Shown piece after piece: positions 1 through 5,576 of a stretch of DNA of 16,216 nt (position 1 is the first letter of the stretch; the number at the start of each line of letters is the position of its first letter). The DNA comes from Candidatus Omnitrophota bacterium (GTDB lineage Bacteria; Omnitrophota; Gorgyraeia; Duberdicusellales; Duberdicusellaceae), in contig WFRI01000067.1 of NCBI GenBank assembly GCA_015486615.1, forward strand, positions 1 through 16,216, read 5' to 3'. A program made the translations under genes and the position numbers. The notes below the pieces were generated by a model that saw only the letters and a list, made by a program, of their open reading frames with translations, ran no database searches and was not told where the DNA came from.

Positions 1-1
1 A

Positions 2-1213
2 ATTTATCCAATATGGAGAGTCGGCAAAAAAATCAGGAAGCTTTCTGTTACTACTCAGGAAAGAATGGCTGATCTGAATACTGCAATTTCTGAAACAGTT
101 TCCGGAGTAAAAGTAGTGAAAGGATTCTGCCGGGAAGACTATGAATCGGAACGGTTTGCTAAAATAAATTATGCTTACTGCAAATATATGCTGAAATCTA
201 TAAAGAGAAGTTTACTTTTAAGCCCAATAGCGGAGTTCGTCGGAGTTCTGGCGGCAGTGGCCATTTTTATTTTGGGCGGCAGGGAAGTTATTAACGGCCG
301 GCTTTCTTTTGGCGTATTTGGTTTGTTTCTGGCTTCGCTTATGTCTATGGTGAAGCCTTTTAAAAGGCTTTCTCAGGTGCATTCTCTTAATCAGCAGGCA
401 GTAGCCGCTTCTCAGAGAATATATCAAATTCTTGAAAGGCAGCCGGAAATAGAGGAAAAACCCGCTGCTTTGGCTATTTGCCGGCCTGAGAAAGAGATAG
501 TTTTTGAAAATGTGTATTTTAAATATAAAGAATCTGCGGATTATGTGCTTAAGGGAATTAATCTTAAAGTCGATATAGGGCAAACTGCAGCGATTGTCGG
601 CCCCAGCGGGACGGGGAAATCAACCTTAGTAAATCTTATCCCGCGTTTTTACGAAGTCAGCCGCGGCCGGATAACTTTTGACGGGATAGACATAAGGGAT
701 GTTACTTTGGCGTCTTTGCGGGATTTAATCGGAATAGTTACTCAGGATATAGTATTGTTTAATGATACTGTCAGGGCTAATATTGCTTATGGACGGCTGG
801 ATGCCGGGTTTGAAGAAATCCAGCAGGCTGCTAAAATGGCTTTGGCTGATGATTTTATTCAATCTTTGCCGCAAGGCTATGACACGATTGTGGGTGACAG
901 AGGGTTTAAACTTTCCGGAGGAGAAAAACAGAGAATATGTATAGCCCGGGCTATATTAAAAAATCCGGCTGTTTTGATTTTAGACGAGGCCACTTCCCAG
1001 TTGGATTCAGAGTCGGAGAAATTGGTGCAGAAAGCCTTAGATAATATAATGGCAGGCAAGACATCTTTTGTCATTGCTCACAGAATTTCTACGGTGGTTA
1101 ATGCTGATAAAATAATAGTTTTAGATAAGGGCGAGATAAAAGATTCTGGCAGCCACCAATATCTTTTAGAAAACAGCGGGTTGTACCGCAATTTGTATAA
1201 AAATCAAGGATGA
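2..1213 (+). CDS. ABC exporter, MsbA/lipid-A-like, C-terminal part (partial at window start)
   Basis: The reading frame is open from the first bases of the window, so the gene starts upstream. What remains is the end of the transmembrane domain, including a hydrophobic segment near 233-285, and a complete nucleotide-binding domain. The Walker A motif GPSGTGKST begins at 599. A Q-loop glutamine (VTQD) follows. The ABC signature LSGGEKQR begins at 911, Walker B VLILDE at 971, a SQLD D-loop follows, and the H-loop histidine (IAHRIS) is at 1079-1081. The pre-helix text (ISETVSGVKVVKGF) is typical of type IV exporters fused as TMD-NBD half-transporters, such as MsbA, which dimerise in the inner membrane and flip lipids or export drugs. 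Lipid A flipping is only a family-based guess, because the substrate cannot be read from this part. The family is secure; the exact member is not. Confidence 0.93.
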   Translation: MYPIWRVGKKIRKLSVTTQERMADLNTAISETVSGVKVVKGFCREDYESERFAKINYAYCKYMLKSIKRSLLLSPIAEFVGVLAAVAIFILGGREVINGRLSFGVFGLFLASLMSMVKPFKRLSQVHSLNQQAVAASQRIYQILERQPEIEEKPAALAICRPEKEIVFENVYFKYKESADYVLKGINLKVDIGQTAAIVGPSGTGKSTLVNLIPRFYEVSRGRITFDGIDIRDVTLASLRDLIGIVTQDIVLFNDTVRANIAYGRLDAGFEEIQQAAKMALADDFIQSLPQGYDTIVGDRGFKLSGGEKQRICIARAILKNPAVLILDEATSQLDSESEKLVQKALDNIMAGKTSFVIAHRISTVVNADKIIVLDKGEIKDSGSHQYLLENSGLYRNLYKNQG

Positions 1214-1221
1214 AAAATAAT

Positions 1222-1249
1222 TTGAAATGCTTAGAAAATATGATATACT
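1222..1249 (+). promoter_or_regulatory. Sigma-70 type promoter with extended -10, upstream of rpsB
   Basis: TTGAAA (1222-1227) and TATACT (1244-1249) are separated by 16 bp. A TG dinucleotide at 1241-1242 gives an extended -10 element. It lies just past the ABC gene stop and about 85 bp before rpsB, so it probably starts the rpsB-tsf-pyrH transcript. Each hexamer differs from consensus at one base. Confidence 0.7.
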
Positions 1250-1268
1250 TATTTTTCTTTAGAAAAAA

Positions 1269-1284
1269 GGTTTTTAGAAAAACC
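1269..1284 (+). other. Small hairpin in the rpsB leader
   Basis: GGTTTT and AAAACC form a 6-bp stem around a TAGA loop in the predicted 5' leader of the rpsB transcript. It could help leader folding or S2 feedback control, but it is short and AU-rich and may mean nothing. No recognised r-protein leader motif was identified. Confidence 0.25.
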
Positions 1285-1333
1285 GAAGGTGGGACTGTAA
1301 CTTTAACATTAGATTGGAAAGGAGGAATAAGTT

Positions 1334-2119
1334 TTGGCTTTACCAGAAGAACTTAACAAGTTATTAGAAGCAGGGGTGCATTTTGGGCATCAGGCTAAAA
1401 GGTGGAATCCGAAAATGAAACAGTTTATTTTCGGCAGGAGAAAAGGGATATATATAATTGACCTTGAGAAAACCTTAGAAATGCTTAAGGCTGCTGTTGA
1501 TTTTTTAAGCCGGACGGTTTTGGATAATAAAGTGGTTATCTTTGTCGGCACCAAAAAACAGGCTAAGGCTGTGATAAAAGAGGCGGCAATAAGTACAGGA
1601 ATGCCTTATGTTAACGAACGCTGGGTAGGGGGGCTGCTGACAAATTTTGCCACAATAAAAAAGAGGATAGACCGTTACAACGATATGCTTAAACAGAGAG
1701 ATGAAGGCAGATTTGAACATTACATCAAGAAAGAAGTTGTAATGTTTAACCGGGAATTAAACAGAATGAGTAAAACTTTAGAAGGCCTGAAGGATTTAAA
1801 AGGCCTGCCGGCGGCTTTATTTGTTGTTGACCCCCGCAGGGAGATTTTGGCAGTGCGGGAAGCTAGGAAACTGAATATTCCTATAGTTGCTCTTATAGAT
1901 ACAGACGGCAATCCGGATATTATTGACTATCCCGTACCGGGCAATGATGACGCTATAAAGTCTATAAGGGCAGTTTTGTCTTTTATTGTGGAAGGTATAA
2001 CTTCTGTAAAGCAGAAGAAGGTTATTGCTCAAGATATTTCTGCTGAGCCGGCCGGAAAACTTGGCCAACAGGAAGATTCCGCAGGTAAGGAAGAAGCAGA
2101 GGAAATAAATAGAGAATAA
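1334..2119 (+). CDS. rpsB: 30S ribosomal protein S2
   Basis: At 261 aa this is close to the usual S2 length. S2 is assembled late into the 30S subunit and contacts S1. The N-terminal block LLEAGVHFGHQAKRWNPKM (about residues 10-28), the WVGGLLTNF motif (residues 97-105) and the DPRREILAVREARKL and ALIDTDGNPDIIDYPVPGND blocks are diagnostic. The start codon is TTG at 1334, chosen because AAAGGAGGA at 1318-1326 sits 7 nt upstream and the S2 N-terminus begins there. The C-terminus is an acidic, Glu-rich tail of about 30 residues. The gene is first in an operon with tsf (21-nt gap) and pyrH, the standard bacterial order. Confidence 0.98.
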   Translation: MALPEELNKLLEAGVHFGHQAKRWNPKMKQFIFGRRKGIYIIDLEKTLEMLKAAVDFLSRTVLDNKVVIFVGTKKQAKAVIKEAAISTGMPYVNERWVGGLLTNFATIKKRIDRYNDMLKQRDEGRFEHYIKKEVVMFNRELNRMSKTLEGLKDLKGLPAALFVVDPRREILAVREARKLNIPIVALIDTDGNPDIIDYPVPGNDDAIKSIRAVLSFIVEGITSVKQKKVIAQDISAEPAGKLGQQEDSAGKEEAEEINRE

Positions 2120-2140
2120 ACTATTGGGAGGGGATTTTTT

Positions 2141-2665
2141 ATGCTGGATAAAATTAAAGAATTAAGGGCGGTTACAGGTTTAGGAATTACTGACTGCAAA
2201 AAAGCCCTGGTTGAGGCAGAAGGTGATATGGACAAGGCTATGAGTCTGCTTAAGCAAAGAGGCGTGGCGATTATGGAGAAAAAAGCCGGCAAATCAGCTA
2301 ATCAGGGTGTAATAGAGTCTTATGTGCATTTTTCCCGCAGTGTGGGAGCATTGGTAGAGGTAAACTGTCAAACGGATTTCGTAGCCAAGACCGAAGATTT
2401 TAAAAAGTTTGCTAAAGACATAGCAATGCACATAGCAGCGATGAAGCCTAAGTATATTGCTGTTGAAGACATAAATAAAGAAGATTTGGAGAATGTTAAA
2501 AATAAGGAAGATTTTATAAAAGACAATTGCCTTATGGAACAGGTTTTTGTTAAAGATAACTCTCTGAAAATAAAAGATTACTTAAATTCTATAATTGCCA
2601 AAACCGGCGAGAAAGTGGTAATAAAAAGGTTTGCCCGTTTTTCTTTAGGTGATGAAAAAGACTAA
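2141..2665 (+). CDS. tsf: Elongation factor Ts, short form
   Basis: EF-Ts is the guanine-nucleotide exchange factor for EF-Tu. At 174 aa it is much shorter than the E. coli type (about 280 aa) and nearer the Thermus/chloroplast-like short form. The N-terminal UBA-like module carries TGLGITDCKKAL (residues 12-23). The core carries the EF-Tu-contacting TDFVA motif (residues 79-83), preceded by VNCQ. LMEQVFVKD (residues 131-139) and the closing IKRFARF block are also conserved. The second dimerisation subdomain and coiled-coil insertion of long EF-Ts are absent. A strong GGAGGGG Shine-Dalgarno precedes the ATG by 7 nt. The 3' end overlaps pyrH by 14-17 nt, suggesting translational coupling. Confidence 0.97.
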   Translation: MLDKIKELRAVTGLGITDCKKALVEAEGDMDKAMSLLKQRGVAIMEKKAGKSANQGVIESYVHFSRSVGALVEVNCQTDFVAKTEDFKKFAKDIAMHIAAMKPKYIAVEDINKEDLENVKNKEDFIKDNCLMEQVFVKDNSLKIKDYLNSIIAKTGEKVVIKRFARFSLGDEKD

Positions 2666-3365
2666 ATACAAAAGGATTCTGTTTAAACTCAGCGGAGAGG
2701 CTTTTAAACAAGGCGGCCAGGCAATATCTCCCGAACTATGCGTTTGGTTTGCCAGAGAGATTAGAGCGATTAGAGAGTTGGACGTAAGTGTTGCTGTGGT
2801 AGTAGGCGGGGGCAATATTTTCCGTGGATTTAAGGAATCTAAAGATTTTGAAATGGATAGGTCAGTTGCCGATTATATGGGGATGCTGGCGACGGTTCTG
2901 AATGGCTTGGCGTTGCAGGATGCTTTGGAGAAGCAAAAAATGCCGACACGGGTTTTAACAGCTATTCAAATGCATCAAATAGCCGAGTCTTACATCCGGC
3001 GCCGGGCAATAAGGCATTTAGAGAAAGGCCGCATAGTGATTTTTGTAGCTGGCACAGGCAATCCTTATTTTACTACTGATACTGCGGCAGTACTGCGGGC
3101 AGTTGAAATTAAAGCAGATGTTATTTTTAAAGGGACAAAAGTTGACGGAGTTTACAACGCTGACCCTTTAAAGGATAAGAAGGCTAAAAAATACAAAACT
3201 ATTTCTTATTTAGAAGTTTTAGACAAAGGCCTGAAAATTATGGATTCTACTGCTGTCAGTTTATGTATGGATAATAAAATACCAGTGGTGGTTTTTGACG
3301 CATTTAAAAAAGGTAATCTTAAGAAAGCGATTATGGGCCGGGCTATCGGCACTGTAATCAATTAG
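2652..3365 (+). CDS. pyrH: Uridylate (UMP) kinase
   Basis: PyrH phosphorylates UMP to UDP with ATP in pyrimidine nucleotide synthesis. It belongs to the amino-acid-kinase fold and is hexameric in bacteria. Signatures are KRILFKLSGEAF (residues 8-18), the GGGNIFRG phosphate/nucleotide loop (residues 52-59), GTGNPYFTTDTAA (residues 134-146) and KGTKVDGVYNADP (residues 160-172). At 237 aa it is full length. A GTG at 2649 directly before the ATG is an equally possible start. Either way the gene begins inside tsf and has no well-spaced Shine-Dalgarno of its own, so it is probably translated by coupling to tsf. Unusually, frr does not follow directly: about 1 kb of repeats and a toxin-antitoxin pair intervene. 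Confidence 0.97.
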   Translation: MKKTKYKRILFKLSGEAFKQGGQAISPELCVWFAREIRAIRELDVSVAVVVGGGNIFRGFKESKDFEMDRSVADYMGMLATVLNGLALQDALEKQKMPTRVLTAIQMHQIAESYIRRRAIRHLEKGRIVIFVAGTGNPYFTTDTAAVLRAVEIKADVIFKGTKVDGVYNADPLKDKKAKKYKTISYLEVLDKGLKIMDSTAVSLCMDNKIPVVVFDAFKKGNLKKAIMGRAIGTVIN

Positions 3366-3402
3366 CAATTGCCGCCGTTAAAAAAACGCTGGTTGTCAAA
3401 TG

Positions 3403-3423
3403 TTGTATGTTGAAGGTTGCAGA
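3403..3423 (+). repeat. Degenerate 7-bp tandem repeat (TTGNANN)
   Basis: Three consecutive heptamers, TTGTATG, TTGAAGG and TTGCAGA, keep a 7-bp period downstream of pyrH. They resemble the reverse complement of the cleaner NGTCCAA heptamers at 15577-15611. The copy is decayed and short, so the assignment is tentative. Confidence 0.35.
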
Positions 3424-3438
3424 TTTCTTACCGGCATC

Positions 3439-3474
3439 CACCTCGGGGGTGGAACTCTTTCCACCCCCGAGGTG
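3439..3474 (+). repeat. Perfect 14-bp inverted repeat (GC-rich hairpin)
   Basis: CACCTCGGGGGTGG (3439-3452) and CCACCCCCGAGGTG (3461-3474) are exact reverse complements around an 8-nt AACTCTTT loop. The hairpin is much more GC-rich than its surroundings. It ends 4 bp before an independent terminator-like hairpin. It has no T-tract of its own, so it looks like a mobile palindromic element or RNA-stabilising hairpin rather than a terminator. Confidence 0.85.
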
Positions 3475-3477
3475 TCC

Positions 3478-3501
3478 AAAAAACGCGCTAGCGTTTTTTT
3501 T
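3478..3501 (+). terminator. Intrinsic terminator downstream of pyrH
   Basis: AAAAAACGC (3478-3486), a GCTA loop and GCGTTTTTT (3491-3499) form a hairpin running straight into an eight-T tract (3494-3501). The GC part of the stem is short, but the A-stem-T layout is typical of intrinsic terminators. It would end, or partly attenuate, the rpsB-tsf-pyrH transcript before the toxin-antitoxin genes. Confidence 0.65.
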
Positions 3502-3518
3502 AGTGGTAGTTGGACGTT
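3496..3518 (+). repeat. Left 23-bp direct repeat flanking the MntA/HepT cassette
   Basis: These 23 bases (six T, then AGTGGTAGTTGGACGTT) recur exactly at 4317-4339, in the same orientation and in the same place relative to a terminator hairpin. The two copies bracket the mntA-hepT pair. Confidence 0.85.
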
Positions 3519-3565
3519 CAATATCGGCACTGGGTGTTGCTCAACGGAGGGCAATGTCGGGATTG
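3511..3565 (+). repeat. Dispersed ~55-bp repeat, copy A
   Basis: This stretch, starting TGGACGTTCAATA and ending CGGGATTG, matches the reverse complement of 15528-15582 at roughly 83% identity by hand alignment, without gaps. Shared blocks include CGGCAC, GGGT, GCTCAACG, GGCAATG and CGGGATTG. It lies between the terminator after pyrH and the mntA Shine-Dalgarno, and no coding function is apparent. Confidence 0.75.
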
Positions 3566-3613
3566 GGGCTACGACGTTGGACATATTCATAAATTGGATA
3601 AAAGGAGATGAAG

Positions 3614-3904
3614 ATGAAGAAAGTGCAAATCATAGAAATTTTTCAAGGACTGAAGGATGTAGTAAAAAAGAGATATAAAGCTGAAATTATAGGAATATTT
3701 GGTTCTTATGTCCGGGGGGAAGAAAAGGAAGGAAGTGATATAGACATTCTGGTGAGGTTTGATGAATTAGCAACTCTGTTTGATTTTATCGGCCTTTCAG
3801 ACTTTCTTGAAGAAAGACTTCACGTAAAAGCAGATATAGTTCCTATTGATACAGTTAGGGAAGAAATCAAGGGAAAGGTTTTAAGGGAAGCAGTTTATTT
3901 ATGA
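3614..3904 (+). CDS. mntA: MNT-domain nucleotidyltransferase antitoxin, MntA-like
   Basis: This is a 96-aa minimal nucleotidyltransferase of the polymerase-beta superfamily. The active-site signature GSX10DXD is exact: G30-S31, then D42 and D44 in SDIDILV. The third acidic residue is in ADIV (D74). In the type VII HepT/MntA systems this protein neutralises its HEPN partner by adding AMP to a tyrosine near the toxin active site. The ATG at 3614 is preferred because AAAAGGAG (3600-3606) lies 7 nt upstream. The in-frame ATG at 3608 lies only one base past that site. Its stop overlaps the ATG of the partner gene (ATGA at 3901-3904). It sits between pyrH and frr, an atypical place. The antitoxin reading frame appears intact. 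A solitary MNT protein with another role cannot be excluded. Confidence 0.88.
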   Translation: MKKVQIIEIFQGLKDVVKKRYKAEIIGIFGSYVRGEEKEGSDIDILVRFDELATLFDFIGLSDFLEERLHVKADIVPIDTVREEIKGKVLREAVYL

Positions 3905-4283
3905 GAAACATTTTACTTTACCTGAAAGATATAAAGATATATTGAAAGCAATTGAAGCGATTGAAAGATTTACAGAAGGAGTAACCTTGGATATTTTTAA
4001 GGCTGATGATATGAGAGTAAGTGCGGTGATAAGAAAACTTGAGGTTATTGGAGAGGCAGTTAAGAATATATCTTGGGATATTAAAGAGAAATATCCGCAG
4101 ATTCCCTGGAAAGATATGGCAGGGATGAGGGATAAGCTTATTCATTTCTATTTTGGTGTAAAACATAATCTTGTCTGGAATACTGTGACGAGGGATATTC
4201 CCAAGTTAAAACCAGTACTTTTAAAGATATTTAGGGAGATAGAAAAAGAGACAGTAGAGAAAGATTCAGACTTTTCTAAATGA
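3901..4283 (+). pseudogene. hepT: HEPN-domain toxin, HepT-like (DUF86), frameshifted by an 8-bp tandem duplication
   Basis: HepT toxins are HEPN ribonucleases. From ATG 3901, overlapping the mntA stop, the frame reads MRNILLYLKDI as in typical HepT proteins, then meets TGA at 3943-3945. The rest of a HepT protein continues in another frame (KAIEAIERF to VIRKLEVIGEAVKNI), through the catalytic RX4HXY motif RDKLIHFY (R 4128, H 4143, Y 4149), to the stop at 4281-4283. AAAGATAT occurs twice in tandem at 3925-3940. Removing one copy restores a continuous protein of about 124 aa (MRNILLYLKDILKAIEAIE...). The toxin is therefore probably disrupted, or at best made N-terminally shortened by reinitiation at TTG 3942, which overlaps the stop. 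The HEPN catalytic residues themselves are intact. A sequencing or assembly artefact is possible but is less usual for an exact 8-bp duplication. Confidence 0.85.
3925..3940 (+). repeat. 8-bp tandem duplication (AAAGATAT x2) inside hepT
   Basis: Two perfect adjacent copies of AAAGATAT occupy 3925-3932 and 3933-3940. Eight is not a multiple of three, so the duplication shifts the hepT frame. With a single copy the gene is open from 3901 to 4283. Confidence 0.93.
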
Positions 4284-4300
4284 ACGGGATGATTACTGTT

Positions 4301-4322
4301 AAAAAGCACGCAGTGCTTTTTT
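4301..4322 (+). terminator. Intrinsic terminator after hepT
   Basis: AAAAAGCAC (4301-4309), a GCA loop and GTGCTTTTT (4313-4321) form a hairpin ending in a six-T tract. It lies 17 bp past the hepT stop and about 38 bp before the frr start. It has the same design as the hairpin at 3478-3501 but different GC bases in the stem. Confidence 0.65.
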
Positions 4323-4339
4323 AGTGGTAGTTGGACGTT
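4317..4339 (+). repeat. Right 23-bp direct repeat flanking the MntA/HepT cassette
   Basis: This is an exact copy of 3496-3518, again starting in the T-tract of a terminator hairpin. Its continuation (GTTGGGCATATTTA, 4337-4350) matches 3576-3589 before mntA with two mismatches. The frr and mntA leaders are thus related, the mntA one carrying about 60 extra bases. Confidence 0.85.
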
Positions 4340-4359
4340 GGGCATATTTAGGAGGTTGT

Positions 4360-4920
4360 ATGGAATTAAAGGTTATTATAAAGAATTCAGAAACTGAAAT
4401 GAAGAAAGCAGTAGAAGCCGTTAATAGGGAGTTTGCCGAATTGAGAACCAGCCGGGCAAATCCTAAAATGGTAGAAGGTATAAAAGTAAGCTATTATGGA
4501 ACCCCTATGCTGCTTAAGGAAATCGCTACTATCGGTGCTCCTGAGGCGCGGCTTATTACAATTCATCCCTGGGATGCTTCAGTGATTCCGGAGATAGAAA
4601 AATCTATTTTACAGTCTAATTTGGGCCTTACACCTTTTAATGACGGCAAGATTGTCCGGTTGAATGTGCCGCAATTATCAGAAGAGAGGCGGGAAGAATT
4701 AGTTAAGATAGTAAAAAAAATAGCCGAAGAAGGGAGAGTCTCTATAAGGACAATAAGGAAAGAGCATAATGAAAAGGTAAAGGCATTGGAGAAAGAGAAG
4801 AAAATAAGCGAGGATGATAAATATAGAGCAGAAGGAGAGATACAGAAACTTACAGATAAGTATATAAAAGAGATAGACAGTATTCTTGCAAATAAGGAAA
4901 AAGAGTTAAAAGAGGTTTGA
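4360..4920 (+). CDS. frr: Ribosome recycling factor
   Basis: RRF works with EF-G to split post-termination ribosomes. The ATG at 4360 is chosen because AGGAGG (4350-4355) lies 4 nt upstream and the product (186 aa, MELKVIIKNSE...) then matches the usual RRF length of about 185. An in-frame upstream start at 4324 would run through the repeat and add 12 unlikely residues. Conserved RRF features include ELRTSRANP (residues 27-35), the PWD and PEIEKSI blocks, LNVPQLSEERREELVK, and the C-terminal helix pattern RKEHNEK...DKYIKEIDSIL. Its usual partner pyrH is separated from it by the mntA-hepT cassette and two predicted terminators. Transcription therefore depends on read-through or on a promoter that could not be located. 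Confidence 0.97.
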   Translation: MELKVIIKNSETEMKKAVEAVNREFAELRTSRANPKMVEGIKVSYYGTPMLLKEIATIGAPEARLITIHPWDASVIPEIEKSILQSNLGLTPFNDGKIVRLNVPQLSEERREELVKIVKKIAEEGRVSIRTIRKEHNEKVKALEKEKKISEDDKYRAEGEIQKLTDKYIKEIDSILANKEKELKEV

Positions 4921-5002
4921 ACTCTTTGGTGTTTTAGACTTAACTTGGCTGATATTTTGTTTCTTGCTTTTTGATTTCTAAAGAAGGAAGTTTTTGGCAT
5001 TC

Positions 5003-5082
5003 GCCGCGGTGGCGGAATTGGCAGACGCGCATGGCTTAGGACCATGTCCGGGAGGGTGGGAGTTCAAATCTCCCCCGCGGCA
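5003..5082 (+). tRNA. tRNA-Leu(UAG)
   Basis: The acceptor GCCGCGG (5003-5009) pairs with CCGCGGC (5075-5081), with discriminator A at 5082. The anticodon loop CTTAGGA gives anticodon TAG. The T-arm is GGGAG-TTCAAAT-CTCCC. The longer variable region fits a class II leucine tRNA. CCA is not encoded. Confidence 0.95.
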
Positions 5083-5137
5083 GTGACAATTAATTGCGGC
5101 GAATAAGTTTTCTTTGAAAATAAAGTTGTTTATTTTT

Positions 5138-5221
5138 GGGTAGGTACCCAAGCGGCCAACGGGGACAGACTGTAAATCTGTTGCGCTTTGCGCTTCGGAG
5201 GTTCGAATCCTCCCCTGCCCA
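5138..5221 (+). tRNA. tRNA-Tyr(GUA)
   Basis: The acceptor GGGTAGG (5138-5144) pairs with CCTGCCC (5214-5220), with one T-G wobble. The anticodon arm ACAGA-CTGTAAA-TCTGT gives anticodon GTA. A long variable arm (TTGCGCTTTGCGC region) fits bacterial tRNA-Tyr. The T-arm is GGAGG-TTCGAAT-CCTCC. No CCA is encoded. Confidence 0.95.
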
Positions 5222-5244
5222 GTTAAAGGTTTAGCAGTCTTTTT

Positions 5245-5316
5245 GGCGCGGTAGCCAAGTGGTAAGGCAGCGGTCTGCAAAACCGCTACACACCGGTTCG
5301 AGTCCGGTCCGCGCCT
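5245..5316 (+). tRNA. tRNA-Cys(GCA)
   Basis: The acceptor GGCGCGG (5245-5251) pairs with CCGCGCC (5309-5315), followed by U73, the cysteine identity base. The anticodon arm GCGGT-CTGCAAA-ACCGC gives anticodon GCA. The T-loop is TTCGAGT. No CCA is encoded. Confidence 0.95.
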
Positions 5317-5366
5317 TAGAAAACTGCTGAGTGGTATAAATTCTGTTGTCTTGGCTGAAATTTTCT

Positions 5367-5439
5367 GAGCCGCTAGCTCATCAGGTAGAGCATCGGCCTT
5401 TTAAGCCGGGGGTGCCGAGTTCGAGCCTCGGGCGGCTCA
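5367..5439 (+). tRNA. tRNA-Lys(UUU)
   Basis: The acceptor GAGCCGC (5367-5373) pairs with GCGGCTC (5432-5438), with discriminator A at 5439. The anticodon loop CTTTTAA, between TCGGC and GCCGG, gives anticodon TTT. The D-arm contains AGCTCATCAGGTAGAGC. No CCA is encoded. Confidence 0.95.
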
Positions 5440-5453
5440 TTTAACTTTATTCT

Positions 5454-5526
5454 GCGAGGGTAGCTCAATTGGTAGAGCATCACGTTGCCAACGTGGGGGT
5501 TGCGGGTTCAAGTCCCGTCCCTCGCT
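5454..5526 (+). tRNA. tRNA-Gly(GCC)
   Basis: The acceptor GCGAGGG (5454-5460) pairs with CCCTCGC (5519-5525), with discriminator T at 5526. The anticodon loop TTGCCAA, flanked by CACG and CGTG, gives anticodon GCC. The T-arm is GCGGG-TTCAAGT-CCCGT. No CCA is encoded. Confidence 0.95.
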
Positions 5527-5576
5527 TTTATCACTTTTGTAATCTGCAGATAATGGCTTTATAAAAAAACACAAGA

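Noticed and set aside
3400..3678. Two overlapping open frames (3400-3678 and 3407-3592, +) in the pyrH-mntA gap
   Set aside because: They run through the palindrome, the terminator and the dispersed repeat, one extends out of frame into mntA, and neither has a plausible ribosome site or recognisable protein.
4324..4359. Upstream in-frame start for frr (adds MVVGRWAYLGGC)
   Set aside because: The extra residues are translated from the repeat. The ATG at 4360 has AGGAGG directly upstream and gives the standard RRF length.
4921..5002. Promoter for the tRNA cluster
   Set aside because: Possible -35 words (TTGGTG, TTAGAC) do not have a -10 at acceptable spacing. Co-transcription with frr is as likely, so none was called.
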